A stretch of 64,000 nucleotides of DNA from positions 6,324,001-6,388,000 of the forward strand of contig PYIU01000002.1 in the NCBI GenBank assembly GCA_003415625.1. Direction: 5' to 3'. Below the pieces are notes generated by a model. It did no database searches, had not been told where the DNA came from, and worked only from the letters and a program-made list of their open reading frames with translations. The translations under genes were made by a program, and so were the position numbers. Positions within the stretch are counted from its first letter, which is position 1; each line of letters starts with the position of its first letter. Shown here one piece after another: positions 1 to 11,813 of this stretch. The DNA is from Aquanectria penicillioides. Taxonomy: Eukaryota; Ascomycota; Sordariomycetes; Hypocreales; Nectriaceae.

Positions 1-1988
1 ATTGTTATGTGTCCCTCCGTACAAAAAGTCGAATTCCATGTAACTCATATAGTGGCCAGAAACCTTTAACATGAGAGACTCACCGGCGTCAAATGCAATA
101 CCTGTTGGCCAAATTGGAATTTCCAATCGGGTTATTGTACCTGCAGGGATCTTCTTCTCCGACTCATGTGTGTATTCAGGCCAGTCTCCCGTGAAATTTC
201 CGGGGGTCGGTTCCACTTTGGAGATGGAGTGGCTAGCTCGAAGGGATCCAGTTGGTCCCAAGTATTTCAGAAAGCATGAATTGGCAACCTCCGATGAATC
301 ATTGGCTGGGGGAATGAGGTTTCCAAGTGGCACGTTCATGTGAACCAGTTGTTTGCCAGAGGAGTCCAACTTTTTCAGTTGTACAAAGACATCAATATCG
401 TTGTGGCTGTCATTTGCGATGTACAAGACCAGGTACGAGTAACCGTGCAACCATGTCGGTTTGGCGAACTTGTGGGTGAACAACACTTCCTCCTCATCTC
501 CTCCGGGCTGTTTTGGAACGAATTCCGCATTGTAGGAAACACCCCCATTCTCGGTTGCAGGATTTTCAGTGAGTGATCCTGCCGCCCCAAGATGTAGTTT
601 CTTAAACGAAGCTTGAGGTACGGGGTACGATGGAAATGGAATGTTAACAATTGATGGCTAGATTTCATGTCAGCAAAGGTTTTTATTTTGCCAAATATTG
701 AAGAAAGTTCATATCAGGCTTAAGACGCTCTCTCACCTTGTTAAACCCCAAGATGGAAGCTCGAACTGATACAGTGCTTGTCCAGTCATTCTTGAAACCT
801 TTGAGATAATAATCGAAGAATGATGTAAGATCGTCAACATTTTCAGGGGCATACAGATCTGACCACTCTTGTCTGGCATGAATGCGAAGCCTAAGAAGTT
901 TAGTAAATACAGGGCGAAATTAAGGGTATCATCAGCACGTACCATTTCTCCTTGCTACCTAACTTGTTGAAGGCGCGGATTGATCCAGTAGTGTGTAAGC
1001 TGCTAGAGTAACTGGCCAGTATATATGCGGGGGCTGTAATGTTTTCCAATTTAACACATTTGTCATTCCAATATTCGTCAAATAAGGGATGGCTTTCGAT
1101 CATTTTGATCACCGATTCGGTTCCGTTTCTCCCAACCATCAGGTCTTCGAGGAGCTTCCACATTGTGTCATATGGATACGGGATTCCGCCCCGACACAAT
1201 GTATCACGATAAAAGTCGGCGGCTCCTTCCCATGGGGCTATGGCTGCCAGATGTGGGGGTTGTTGGGCGGCTATGTGCCATTGAGACATTGCAAGCCAAC
1301 TATTGCCTGCGGTTGCAACTTTGCCTGAACACCAGTCGAGTTTTGCAATATGCTCAATAGCATCATAGCCATCTTTTCCATCTTGCTGGCCTAGCCAGCT
1401 AAATCCACGTCAGACACATCGAGGCGGAATTAACTTTTGGTCTCACTCACGGAACAATACCCTCTGAATCCCAAGATCCACGAAGGTCCACATTGATAAT
1501 GGCATATCCTCTTGCAGGCCATACTGCTGGATCAAGCCCTTCAAATTTCTCATAGCCACTAACCTGCTCATTAGGCACACCAAATCGACCAGGGATCATG
1601 TCTAATCCATGAGGTCCTATATTTGAATTGTTCCGTCAGCCAAATTCACACAGCTGCAGGAAATAGACATTAACATCTCGATTCTATAGTCGTACTTACC
1701 ATTACCCGATTTCCCATACGGACTCCAAATCAAAATGGCAGGGACCTTTTCTGTGGTCACTGGACGGAAAATGTCACAGTATATCTTAACTCCATCTCGC
1801 ATAGGAAGCGGAACATCCTTCTCGAATACAACATCCGACTCAAAGGGTCGCCTGTTCTTGGCGCGGCGATGGCCCTTGAGAATAATCCTGCTTGAGGTAT
1901 TGAATGGATCGTAAACACCAGCTGTTTTGTCTTCCGGTGCCACCACAGTGCCTACGGCCACTTCCAAATCATTGATACGAAGGGACAT
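1..1988 (-). CDS. CocE/NonD (X-Pro dipeptidyl-peptidase-like) hydrolase, 3' end outside window
   Basis: The start is the ATG at 1988 (N-terminus MSLRINDLEV). The reading frame runs leftward through at least five exons and leaves the window at position 1, so the C-terminus is missing. Introns predicted from splice consensus lie near 1618-1700, 1396-1451, 900-950 and 669-737. Exon 1 carries the family N-terminus (PLPMRDGVKIYCDIFRP). The next exons carry WPARGYAIINVDLRGSWDSEG and then GNSWLAMSQW, where the serine is the expected nucleophile. The last visible exon is the jelly-roll C-terminal domain typical of X-Pro dipeptidyl-peptidase/CocE proteins (GTITRLEIPIWPTG, SGHYMSYMEFDFL). The family cleaves esters or amides by a Ser-Asp-His triad. 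The substrate here is unknown and no signal peptide is seen, so the protein is probably cytosolic. The family call is firm; the specific function is open. Confidence 0.85.
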
Positions 1989-2382
1989 TATGCTGTTGGA
2001 GCGATAGAGAGCTGGGGTTCTGATTCAATGCCAGTTAGTTGATTGATTGATCGATTGTAGCCTAGAGTAATGAGATGCGCATCCAATTTATTATCCTTCT
2101 TCATCACCATCAACTAGTGATGAAGAAGCGTTGTGGAGCCGATTCTGACCCAGACATCCCCACCGGCAAGTCGGCCCCACCGGTCAGATCGAAACTCGGT
2201 TTGACTGAACAACGATCAACTAACTTGATGGCTCTCTCAGAGAATTTTCCAGGTCCTAGGATTCCCCCGCTCCAAACTGGTTTACCAAGCTTATTTATCA
2301 AGGTGTGATAGGCCTTCGTGACGACCCACTAGGAGAAGATCGTCAAAAAAAAATAAGACAGGAACTTGCAAAGCCAAAAATG
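1989..2382. other. Intergenic: hydrolase promoter and tRNA 3' flank
   Basis: This stretch lies upstream of the hydrolase start and downstream of the minus-strand tRNA. It contains an A9 run at 2345-2353 (T9 on the minus strand) that probably terminates the tRNA transcript. I see no other coding or RNA signal. Confidence 0.5.
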
Positions 2383-2456
2383 TGATTCCGCCCGGGCTCG
2401 AACCGGGGACCTTCTCGGTGTTAGCGAGATGCCATAACCAGCTAGACCACGGAACC
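2383..2456 (-). tRNA. tRNA-Val (anticodon AAC)
   Basis: Read on the minus strand, the 74 nt fold as a full cloverleaf. The acceptor stem GGTTCCG pairs with CGGAATC (one G-U pair), and the anticodon stem TCTCG/CGAGA closes the loop CTAACAC, giving anticodon AAC for valine GTT codons. The T stem CCCGG/CCGGG carries the loop TTCGAGC, and the discriminator base is A. The internal A box (TGGTCTAGCTGG) and B box (GGTTCGAGCCC) match polymerase III promoters. A T9 tract about 30 nt past the 3' end serves as terminator. No intron is present. Confidence 0.95.
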
Positions 2457-3268
2457 AGTGGTTAAAGATGTCTGGAGAATGATAGTAAAGAAGGTTATAT
2501 TCAATAGGTGGTATCGAACCGAGCTAGAATGTGAAATGTTTCCCAATGCCGCCTTCAAATTTTGGCTATTGGGCCGAAGCTTACTACAATATTCATTTCA
2601 TGGAAATTAAGAGTTTCAAGAATCCACAGGTTCCGACTTCGTTACTTGCGTGAAGGGTGCAAAGCTCTCCTACTACGGCAATGCTCCGCTATGTAGGGTA
2701 GCAATCAGGGCTGGCACCCCAGCCTAGAATGGAACTTCATATCATCACAAGCTCAAGGCTAAACGGTGTCAAGCAATGTGGTCCCGAACCGAACCAGTCC
2801 CTCGTTCCGTAGCTTAACAAGAATTGACTTGAGCTCGTAGGTATCCTTGAAGCCTGGCCTGTGGGTTCAGATTCCTTCACCTAGGACAGTTCATAGTTTA
2901 TCAAATCGGCATTTGATAAGATCTCATAATCCGAGAATTGAAGTTCATGACAAATCACCTACATATTTTAAGCTTCATAAATGGAATAAACTGTCTGATA
3001 CCATGTATTATGAACCAAAATCAATAAATGTTTTAGCGCAGTGTGGGATTGGAGGAGTTCGTCCTTTCATCCCACGTCGGATCCGGCTTCGTGGGGTTCA
3101 AACCGGGGGGCTGTGAACGTGTTTGTTCATATTAAGCATAATATAGCACATATACCTTATATACATTTGAACGGTGCGGAAACTTCAACCAAAAACTGAG
3201 CTCCTGATGCTTTACTCTTATTCGTCTGAATATTAACCATCACTTCTCAAAATCGATTCTGGGTTAAA
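2457..3268. other. Intergenic: between tRNA-Val and P450
   Basis: No gene is recognised. The stretch is AT-rich towards its right end, and the run around 3136-3167 (several TATA-like words) could be the P450 core promoter. The longest open frame (2847-3116, plus strand) resembles nothing known to me. Confidence 0.4.
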
Positions 3269-5010
3269 ATGAGCAATTTATACCCCTCGATAGTCTATAG
3301 CGGCGCCGTTGCGATAGGGTTTCTCTTCACATTTGTAAGAACACCCGTCCTTGGCCCAAGGATTTAAGTAACCCCCATAACAGATTATCTGGAGAGTCAG
3401 AATAGCTTTTACAGGTCCGTTAAGCAAAGTCCCGGGCCCTTGGGTAGCGCGATGGACAAACATTGTGCTCAAATACCACACATTGTCTGGAACACGCATG
3501 CAGTACTTGGACTCTGTATTCACAACATACGGTAAGATATTTAATTACATCACTATCTACAATGATAGTTCACTAAGTTTGTGGCCGGAACATAGGCTCG
3601 GCTGTTCGTGTCAGTCCATTCGAGGTAGGAATAAATAGTCCAGATGCAGTGAAAACCATCCAAAAGGTAGCTGGGGGCTTCAAGAAGTCAGCATGGTACG
3701 ATATGACTAGTCCCGGAATGCTCGGCATGCGAGATCGAGAAAAGCACTCTCGTCGACGTCGTCTTCTGGCCAATCCTCTCAGTAATTCGTCTCTTCAAAA
3801 ATTCGAACCGCTCATCCGAGCCAAAATCGACTTGACATTGAAAAAAATGAAAAAAGAATACATTTCCCTGGGATATGCGGATATTTACAAATGGTTTAGT
3901 CTGATGGCTACTGACATCATTGGCGATCTCTCTTTTGGCAGCTCTTTCAAGATGCTGGAGCAAGCAAAGGTTCATCATCCCCGCCTTGGGAATCTTGATG
4001 CTTCAACTGACATTCCGCAGAAGAATCAGTATGTGGTCGATCTGCAAGCTGTATTGCCAACGGTCCACAAACGAATAGAATTAGCACCACTTGTCGATAT
4101 CATTTTTTATCTTCCATTGCCACAGGTCAAAAAGTTCGCAAATCGAGGCCAACGAATCATCAACTATGGAAAAGAGTCAATCCAGCGGTTACAGCTGGCT
4201 CAACAAGCGGGTTCTTTAAACACTCCAATTTTCTTTGAGAAAATTATGAATCCAAAGGACAAAGAAAATTCATTAACGGATATTGAAATGCAGGAAGAAG
4301 CTGCAGAGTTCATGGTTACTGGAACAGATACGACATCAAATACCCTGACATACCTCGTTTGGGCAGTTCTGGGTGATACTAAAATTAGAGATAGATTGGA
4401 AGCCGAGGTTTCTACGCTTCCTGAAAGTTTCACAGATAGGGAGATCTCAAATCTCAAATACCTTCAGTGTGTAATTCAAGAGGCCCTGAGGATGTACGGT
4501 GCTGCATCAGGATCGCATTCACGAGACATTCCCCAAGGAGGGTGGGAAGTCAAAGGGTATTACCTTCCAGATACCGCAACAGTTCTCACACAAGCATACT
4601 CCTTGCACCGACTGCCAGAGATATTTCCCGACCCAAATTTGTATGCACTTTAACCTTTTTTTCATGCCCTAGTTTTCTCATGCGACTCACACAATATGAT
4701 CCAGATTTAACCCAGAGAGATGGCTCAACCCAACGGCAGAGATGCAAGATGCCTTCATCGCATTTGGTGGAGGGCCTCGAAGTGAGTTCTCCAAGTTAAT
4801 ATTTGGTTCTCAACACCACATTAATAAACAGCAGCTTGTATAGGTATCCATCTTGCCTACATGGAACTTCGATTAGTGACGGCAGGGTTTTTTCGATCTA
4901 TTCATAAGGGCGTGGTGCATGAGTCAATGACCCATGACGACATGATCCTCGAAAATTACACACTGATTTCCCCCAAAGGGAAACGCTGCCTTATTAGTTT
5001 TGAGTCATAG
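3269..5010 (+). CDS. Cytochrome P450 monooxygenase, five exons, intact
   Basis: Predicted exons are 3269-3334, 3384-3531, 3596-4640, 4705-4781 and 4835-5010. They join in frame to a 503-residue protein, normal for a fungal microsomal P450. Exon 1 encodes a hydrophobic N-terminal anchor (SIVYSGAVAIGFLFTF). Exon 2 holds the proline-rich hinge PLSKVPGPW. Exon 3 has the I-helix oxygen-activation motif TGTDTT, the K-helix ExxR (EALR) and the end of the PERF-like region. Exon 4 gives NPERW and the start of the haem loop, which the last splice completes as FGGGPRTCIG, with cysteine as the haem ligand. The protein should be ER-bound and needs a P450 reductase. The substrate is unknown. The convergent MFS gene and nearby oxidoreductases fit xenobiotic or secondary metabolism. 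The small introns (49-64 nt) are inferred from consensus and preserved motifs. Confidence 0.92.
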
Positions 5011-5487
5011 GATTAATTGAATGCAGAAATTACGGAATAGCCTAGTTTTCACAAACCTTTTGATAAAATGACCTACTCTCACTTCGAGCCAATATAAATA
5101 TTGGTCCGTTGGCTAGTCAAATGCTTCAGGAGTGTTAGCGATCTTTGTAGCCCCTACCCATACTTATATTATATATCCAAATCTCCTGTGGTCTATTGAA
5201 ATGGCCTGGACAATCTCTTGATACTGTTTTCAAAGTCTTTGTTAGGAATGATGAGTTTATTGCTTAGGGATCCCAAGTAACACCACTATCCCTACAATCA
5301 ATCTGACAGGCATCCAAGCAGCACGTTTTACTTGATATTGCCAAACAAATTGACTCAATAATTATCAAAAAGGATTCAAAGATGGAACTATATTGATCAC
5401 TTGGAGACAGGATGTAGATGAACGTTTAGAGCATTGATTCCTTGCCCGTGTGACTCAGGTATCAACCTAAATGTTACCAACTTTAAA
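5011..5487. other. Intergenic: convergent 3' flanks of P450 and MFS genes
   Basis: This AT-rich stretch between two convergent genes holds the near-palindromic word CCAATATAAATATTGG at 5089-5104. No gene or RNA is seen. Confidence 0.4.
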
Positions 5488-7210
5488 CTAGAGGAATCTC
5501 TTTGCTCCATAATTCGTGTGGAGGTACAAAGCCTTTTTCCTAAGGTATGGGCCAAACACCAAGAGGGCAGCGGAAAGACCGGCAAGCAACGCCCACTGAA
5601 TAATTGCCATCTGGATAAACAGTTGTTTTGGTCCAACGCGCATTAGCCAATCAGATGCAGTCTCTGTTAGACCAAATGGAATCAGATGCGTGACAGCATT
5701 CATCAAAGCCACCACCTCCGATGAATCATATGGATAGCTGTCAACTGCGTATGAAAGCACGATGCTAGGGATCAACATCAGGCTGGCAGCCTCCATCGAG
5801 TACCCTATGGCAGGGCCAATATATGAGCCCGTAGGGTATGTGTATCCAAAGAGCAGGAGCCCTGGTGAGCAGATCAAGAACGGTACAACTAGTGTGATTA
5901 ACCGGTACTCGGGCATATGTTTGTTTCTTCGCCGGCCTATGAAATTAGATATTGCGTCGGTTAAAGGCCCTGCAATGGGAAATGCAATCACGATACCAAC
6001 AAGGCTTGTAGCAGCCCAATTTCCGATTTCGGCGGGACCCCAATTAAACGGAGGTGGAGCGAACAAAGGATTGGCAATAACGGATATCGTAGCAACCCTC
6101 AAATCAAGTCAACGCCAAAACATTGTAGTAACATGGGCCACTTACCATGCTAATGCAATCCCCCACATGCCCGCAGACAAGAGGACAACTGGGTCGAACA
6201 TATATTCCACTTGCAAAACCAAAGACAGGAACCATTGTCTTAACCCTCCTCCCCTGACATGAGGATGGCGAATATAAAAACAATTCTGAATCAGAATGCG
6301 TGATACTTTTTGTCGAGGTCTTGAACTATTGGAGTGTTGAATAATCTCCGCATCAATTTCTGCACCAGTTGTTCCAGGTTCCACGACGTGTTTGAACGCA
6401 GTCTCTGGGCACAGGAATGTGAGTGTCAGAAAGTTACAGCCACTTAGAATAGCCAAAAGGATAAAAAACCATCTCCAACCACGGGCTGCAATAAGATGGC
6501 CGGCAATAAGTGGGCCGAGTTGTGCCCCAATACAGAGACTTGCGCTATATGAACTCATGGCCTTCGAGTAGTCCTTTTCAAAGAATATCTCTAAACCGAA
6601 AAAGGCGTTAGAAAAGCGTCTGGTACCAAAAAGGTAAATCCTACCTCCGATGACAGCAGGACCAACTGCTTGAACAGCTCCTGCACCCAAGGCACCAAGG
6701 ACTCTAGATCCGAGAAGACTCTTGACTGAACTAGCTTGTGTGGCCCAGATGCATCCTATGATGAATACAATTTGAGATAATAATAACACTGGCCTTTTCC
6801 CAAACACAACAGCCGTGGGAATCCAGACAAAAGCTCCCAGTCCAAAGCAGAGGACGGAATATGCGATGATGCTGCCCACGGCACTATAGTTGGAGCGAAA
6901 TTCTTGGACCAAGGGCGTAAGACCGGAGGATATACCTGCCTATGTAATTTAATTTAGTAATTTGTCGCAAATTTCTCGCTTATTCTGCATTACCGAGTAA
7001 AAGTTGCCACAGAATACCATGAAACAGAGGTTCAACAACACTACAGTCTTCAAAAACCAGTGCCAGTTCTGCAACTATCAGTTAGCCACCAGATGGGGTA
7101 GTTCATGTGTGACTGTTTACTTTTGGATGCTCCATTAACTCATTTTCCGAAGTAGCCACTGACTCGATATTTGTGACGTCTACTTTTTCCGCGTCTGAAG
7201 ATGCGTCCAT
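5488..7210 (-). CDS. MFS transporter, DHA1-like
   Basis: Predicted exons are 7210-7121, 7068-6994, 6939-6146 and 6097-5488, with introns of 52, 54 and 48 nt, giving 522 residues. The start is chosen at MDASSDAEKVDV because it has a good context and a stop lies directly upstream. After a charged cytosolic N-terminus, helix 1 follows NWHWFLKTVVLLNLCFMV. The exon 3 part includes FGKRPVLLLSQIVF (the loop 2-3 signature region) and SRVLGALGAGAVQAVGPAV (helix 4-like). A long central loop contains EIDAEIIQ, and the C-terminal half has six further hydrophobic helices. This layout is that of fungal drug/H+ antiporters of the DHA1 class. It is convergent with the P450, and export of a P450 substrate or product is an inference only. 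Confidence 0.88.
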
Positions 7211-7878
7211 GGCTACAGCTGATCCAGTTTCTGGCGTTCGAGTTTGTGGGGGTAGGGAAGGTTTGGCGGTGATGCTAGAATGCTTTTTTTATTAAGACGT
7301 GCCCAATCAACAAAAATTGAGGTTGGTCCTATCTGGGATTCATTTATGTGCGGATGGATGAAACCCAGAAAACATCGGAACTTGTGGGGACTGCTCCGCG
7401 AGTTCATCGGCCCTGTGGAGATGGGCTTCCGATTTCCCAGTGGGGTTGGCTCCGGAAGCTCTCCTTCGGAATAAATATCTGGCTGTGGAGCCGGAACTAG
7501 AGCGCCTTCAGCATGGTGTCCCATGAACGAACGGATACAAATTTGTTGTTTCAGCACTAGAGTTGTAGTATTGCAGATTGGCCTCTCAAAGGGACATTGC
7601 TAGTTGGTGGCCACCGTTGAGCACATATAGTAAATGTGCAGATCCGGCCGCAGCCTACAGAGATGAATCATGCACAGAATGGTTGTTGAACTTAATATTA
7701 TTATTGTAGGAGATAGCTCCATGTTATGGACTATTCCTTTTTATCCCTAGCTATGCGATTTTGCCAAGTTGCGATTCAACTGTGCGCCATAGCTACCCAG
7801 TTTCAACACCACAGGCAAAAGCAAGCCCTTGCCCATTCACGGCTTTTAACTCAATAACACGAATGATTTTAACGATAA
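7211..7878. other. Intergenic: MFS promoter and leader
   Basis: This is the upstream region of the minus-strand MFS gene. An open frame on the minus strand begins at an ATG at 7524 and ends with TAG at 7213-7215, two bases before the MFS start. It resembles no protein I know and could be a long upstream ORF or chance. Nothing else is seen. Confidence 0.35.
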
Positions 7879-9246
7879 TCATGGCCTCAAACTAAGAATC
7901 CAGGCTAAAAGCTCTTGCCACTCCTCCACTGTATAAGAATCTTCTGCAATACGATGCAGGTCATCAGCTGCTTGCAATTTCGTCTTGCTCAGGCCCCTTT
8001 GAAGCAGCATCTTGCAGACCTCCACCTTCATATTGCTCCCTTGCCATGCTTGCCAAATCGTCTCGCTAAGGAATGATCCCATGCGACACCAATGGTCTAG
8101 CTCCTGACGACGCCCCGAAGCTCTTGCAAGCCAATGGTTGTAAAATGCGCGGTAGCCGGCCAGTTCACCCTCCACATTACTGACGACGGTTGAAGAAAGT
8201 TCAGAAGAGTCGGGGTTCCAATCTATGCAAATCCAAGACGGCGGTGTCACATACCCGATGCTACGAGGGAATGTCATCGTAGATTCCCAATCGAGGATTC
8301 CGGTGACTTCTCCGGCGTTATCAACGAGGATGTCCTCTAAAACGATTGCAGGCTTGCGAAGAGTGAAGTCTGCTTCGTCAAGACGAGTAATTGTGTGCGT
8401 TGCGGCGAACTGAAGTAATTTTGTTGCACCATGATCGCATTGCGTTTCGTCCGCTCGGATCTGGAGCACATTTGTCTCAAAAAGCTCGGAAGGATTTCTA
8501 ATCGGGTCGAAAGTAGTCACCACAACAGCATCGTCATTAAGATGACGCCGAATTCCATTTCCAATCCCGGCGCTCTCATCAGCATTCTGCCTCAGAGATC
8601 CCATGCTCCAGAAATGTAATTCAGCAAGCTGGCCCATGGCACTGGCGAGAGACTTGAGCATACTGCGTCGGCGGTCTTCTACAGGGACGTTGTTTGCTGG
8701 GCGAAACCAAGCAGTTGAACCCGACTCGCCTTCAAGAAAACTTGTGCAAATGTATGGAGCCCCAATCGGGTTGGATGCAGAAATGTCGTAGAGATATAGC
8801 CGGGGTGCCGGGATTGTAGTTCTTTGCTCCAGGAACTTCAAAGTCATAGCATGAGATTCCAAGCTCGTTTGGGCTGCTGCTGTGAGTTTGCTCCCCCATC
8901 CCGTTGCAGGAACTCGAATAATCATTTTGAACTCATCAAGCTGTAGTCCATGGACAATGTTCCACCTACCAATATGTCGGAACAACATATTGCAGTATTG
9001 AGTGTGAACTTTGAATTCATTCAAACGGATTCCACACGCAAGAAGAAACAATTCTTGATCAGGAATGTCTAATAGAGGACCGAAGGTGTTCCTTTCAGGC
9101 GATCCTATCGGGTATCCGCTATCAGAAGGCATAGTGTGGAGTTTAGCAGTTTCGTTATTGGGACTGCTATGGAGATTGTTTCTTAGAAAGCCAAGCCTGT
9201 CGATGAGAGCTTGATTGGTGGAAAATAGAGGTGTACTTCTTAGCAT
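7879..9246 (-). CDS. APH-fold (aminoglycoside phosphotransferase-like) protein, probable pseudokinase
   Basis: A single uninterrupted frame of 455 residues. It shows the fungal APH-family layout: an N-lobe with EFKMIIRVPATGWG and the helix SLESHAMTLKFLEQRTTIPAPRLYLYD, then the hinge GAPYICTSFLEGE, then a C-lobe. The Mg-binding segment GEVTGILDWES (about residues 310-320) is kept. However, the catalytic loop, usually HxD followed by an asparagine, reads RKPAIVLEDIL: histidine is replaced by lysine, the catalytic aspartate by alanine and the asparagine by aspartate. The fold is therefore clear, but phosphotransfer is doubtful. Fungi carry many such proteins of unknown role, and they do not imply drug resistance. 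It shares an upstream region with the divergent short-chain dehydrogenase. Confidence 0.8.
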   Translation of the reverse strand: MLRSTPLFSTNQALIDRLGFLRNNLHSSPNNETAKLHTMPSDSGYPIGSPERNTFGPLLDIPDQELFLLACGIRLNEFKVHTQYCNMLFRHIGRWNIVHGLQLDEFKMIIRVPATGWGSKLTAAAQTSLESHAMTLKFLEQRTTIPAPRLYLYDISASNPIGAPYICTSFLEGESGSTAWFRPANNVPVEDRRRSMLKSLASAMGQLAELHFWSMGSLRQNADESAGIGNGIRRHLNDDAVVVTTFDPIRNPSELFETNVLQIRADETQCDHGATKLLQFAATHTITRLDEADFTLRKPAIVLEDILVDNAGEVTGILDWESTMTFPRSIGYVTPPSWICIDWNPDSSELSSTVVSNVEGELAGYRAFYNHWLARASGRRQELDHWCRMGSFLSETIWQAWQGSNMKVEVCKMLLQRGLSKTKLQAADDLHRIAEDSYTVEEWQELLAWILSLRP

Positions 9247-10144
9247 AGATACTGAATTGAGTCTTATACTTTTCGTTGGCAGCTTTCGGGACGAAGCCTC
9301 CTATATTCATGCACAATCAAAGTGGTCGTTTTGCAGTCGCATACTGACAATCAGCGTATTCCTCAGCGCGAAATGATAAAATATCACTGCATTTATTCCA
9401 GTGATGGACAGTCATAGAAATGTACCTAAAGTAGTGATAAAGGTTCTCGAATATCGTGGAGCTGAAAGTAGACTTGGAATTCCGTGACAAACTACCGTTG
9501 TGAGATCGAATGTGATTCACGAGCATTACTCGACAGCCATGATGAACGAGGAACATTTCATCAGGGTTTGCTCATATGTTCTCCAGTGAAATTTTCTAAA
9601 TGTCACCATGACTTGAGGATTACGATACTCAGTGGGCGGCATAGTAAGAAAACCTGAACTAGGTCAAACAAGCTATTTCCCGGGCGTCAAAGCCCAACAA
9701 TCGGGACCTAACCTTTCGTAGAATCATATATCTACGTGTTTCTATTGCTTTATTAACATCGTATCCTTGTCTTTTCATGCCAATTCTTGCCGTAGTGGAG
9801 GCTCCCCGTTAATCGTAATTTCGCTTCCCGTTCACAGCATGACATCCTGCCACTGAATGCACCCCGACACTGCAGACGGTTAGTGGGGTGGGGCTCACGC
9901 AATGCTCCTGAAATGGACGGAGATAATGATGGGGAGCACTGGAGATAAAGTGCAAACACCAAAACAGCCCCGGAGTTAGGGACATTAGCGGGACACTAGG
10001 CCTCGCTCTGATACTTTGAAGAACTACATAAATATGGCTATCGTGACAAAGAACTGAGTGAGAGGTACACTTTTATTGTCATATCACTTCTTACTATCGG
10101 GATAGTCGGTATCTTTTCACAACTTTTTATATTGAGCACCCAAA
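9247..10144. other. Divergent promoter: kinase-like gene (left) and SDR (right)
   Basis: No coding signal is recognised. Two direct TCGG words 5 nt apart (10097-10100 and 10106-10109) sit about 40 bp before the SDR start. They could be a zinc-cluster factor site. Confidence 0.35.
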
Positions 10145-10966
10145 ATGGCCAAGATCTGGTTTGTTACCGGCTCCTCACGAGGCCTTGGACTTGCCATAGT
10201 TGAGGCTATTGTCGCCGCTGGAGACTCAGTCGTTGCCACTGCAAGAAAGCCCGAGTCTCTTAAGCAACTTGTTGAAAAGCATGGCTCTGATCGTGTGTTG
10301 GCGGTCCCTTTGGATGTTACCAACAATGACCAAGTCCTAGCCGCCGTTGACGAGGCCGTGAAGGCATTTGGCCGTATTGACGTTGTGGTAAACAATGCTG
10401 GATACGCAGACTACGCCTCTGTAGAAGATATGAGCCTAGAATCGTTCCGTGCGCAAATTGAGACGGACTTCTTTGGGGTTGTACACGTCTCTAAGGCAGT
10501 TCTGCCCATTATGCGTCAACAGAACTCTGGTCACATTATCCAAGTCTCCTCCATCGGAGGCCGAGTTGCCACACCAGGCTTTTCTGCATACCAAAGCGCC
10601 AAATGGGCTATCGGGGGCTTTTCAACATCTCTCTCTCAGGAAGTCGCGCCATTTGGTATCAAGATCACTGTCTTGGAGCCCGGTGGCATGGATACAGAGT
10701 GGTCGACCTCCAGCATGGGCATCGGGAAAATCAGCGAGCCATATCAACAAACCGTCGGCGCCTTCTTGAAGTTGATACCTCAATCAAAGAATTCATGGGC
10801 AACAGCTTCAGGTATTGCAAGCATTGTCTTGAAAGTTTCCCAAGAACCCGAGCCTCCTCTGAGACTCCTTGCCGGAAGCGATACAGTTAAGTGGGCAAAG
10901 CTGGCAGCTGAGGCCTTGGCTGCATCAGACGAAAAGTGGAAGGATGTCACGATGTCGGCTAGTTAA
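10145..10966 (+). CDS. Short-chain dehydrogenase/reductase (classical SDR)
   Basis: An intronless 273-residue protein. The N-terminus holds the Rossmann cofactor motif TGSSRGLG (residues 8-15). The NNAG motif is near residue 85, a catalytic-region serine lies in IIQVSSIGG, and the catalytic pair is YQSAK (YxxxK). The arginine in ATARKPE just after the second strand suggests a preference for NADP(H). The C-terminal part after PGGMDTEW is the variable substrate region. Reaction: NAD(P)-dependent oxidation or reduction of an alcohol or ketone, substrate unknown. The protein is cytosolic, with no targeting signal. It fits the oxidoreductase-rich neighbourhood (P450, Rieske, NmrA-like). Confidence 0.95.
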   Translation: MAKIWFVTGSSRGLGLAIVEAIVAAGDSVVATARKPESLKQLVEKHGSDRVLAVPLDVTNNDQVLAAVDEAVKAFGRIDVVVNNAGYADYASVEDMSLESFRAQIETDFFGVVHVSKAVLPIMRQQNSGHIIQVSSIGGRVATPGFSAYQSAKWAIGGFSTSLSQEVAPFGIKITVLEPGGMDTEWSTSSMGIGKISEPYQQTVGAFLKLIPQSKNSWATASGIASIVLKVSQEPEPPLRLLAGSDTVKWAKLAAEALAASDEKWKDVTMSAS

Positions 10967-11813
10967 TTGCTACCCCGATCATGGAGCTTTCGTTGAGACC
11001 ATTTTAGACAGAAGTAGCCGAGCAGTGAAACGAAATTAATGCGGCGAGGAGCAATGATGAGTCGAACTCTGGAGTCAACTTGGTTTCTAGTTAATATACA
11101 GAGGCAAGAGAACCGATAGGGGAGAATGGCCGGTGGGAATGGCTAGTAAGCTAAAGCAGAGATGCCAAAAAATATAAGAAACACCAAGGGTACCTGATAC
11201 CTAAAGTTTCGGTCCGACTTTTATTTAAACGGGCTAGGGGTCTATACATGGAGATAGATCGACACAACAATCCTATTTTATCGTTTTTCATTTCCGGTTT
11301 GATCGGCGAGTCGTGGACGCAGCTTTAAGGTGAATGTTTAGGTGTACAGGTACTAAACAAAGACTTCCCCAACAGAAAGTGGCTCGCTTCTTGTTTGTTT
11401 CATTGCTTACAAGTGCTTCTCCGACATTCATTCTTGGTCATCATCAATGTCGCATTACGACGAGAATCATCCGCCCCATCATGCAGACGCTAGCCCTCCT
11501 TGAATTGTTCCGGACCACTGCCAATGGTTGAATCCTTGTGATGATTTCGCACTGTGTTATTGATCGTCACAGAATTGACTTTCTGCTTATTATGCTGCCC
11601 CAATCACAGGGAGGTTGGTGTCGCCTTTTCGTTGCGGCGTGAGGGGTTGGCAGCATCACGGGATCAGATGGGCTAGACCCCACGAACGTTAAATACTGGC
11701 TATTCCCCAGCTTGGAAGACGAGCTCAAGAGGGGTCAGCAACAAATCGACACGGTATAGACAGAGTATACAACGTTCACATACCAGTACTACCCAAGTGT
11801 CACAGCCTCAATT
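10967..11813. other. Intergenic
   Basis: No gene is recognised. The stretch contains the 9-bp palindrome TCGGTCCGA at 11219-11227. The right end is probably the promoter of the small gene that follows. Confidence 0.35.

Noticed and set aside
2994..3165. Possible LTR relic: TGGTATCAGA (minus strand) next to a TGTAT...ATACA segment beside a tRNA gene
   Set aside because: The word matches plant-type initiator-tRNA primer sites, not the fungal one. No target duplication, second LTR or element protein is seen.
3278..3523. Minus-strand open frame with several cysteines
   Set aside because: It is the antisense shadow of P450 exon 2, which carries the PGPW hinge on the plus strand. It also starts at GTG.
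7213..7557. Minus-strand 114-codon open frame just before the MFS gene
   Set aside because: It ends in a stop two bases before the MFS start and resembles nothing known. It is kept only as a possible upstream ORF note.
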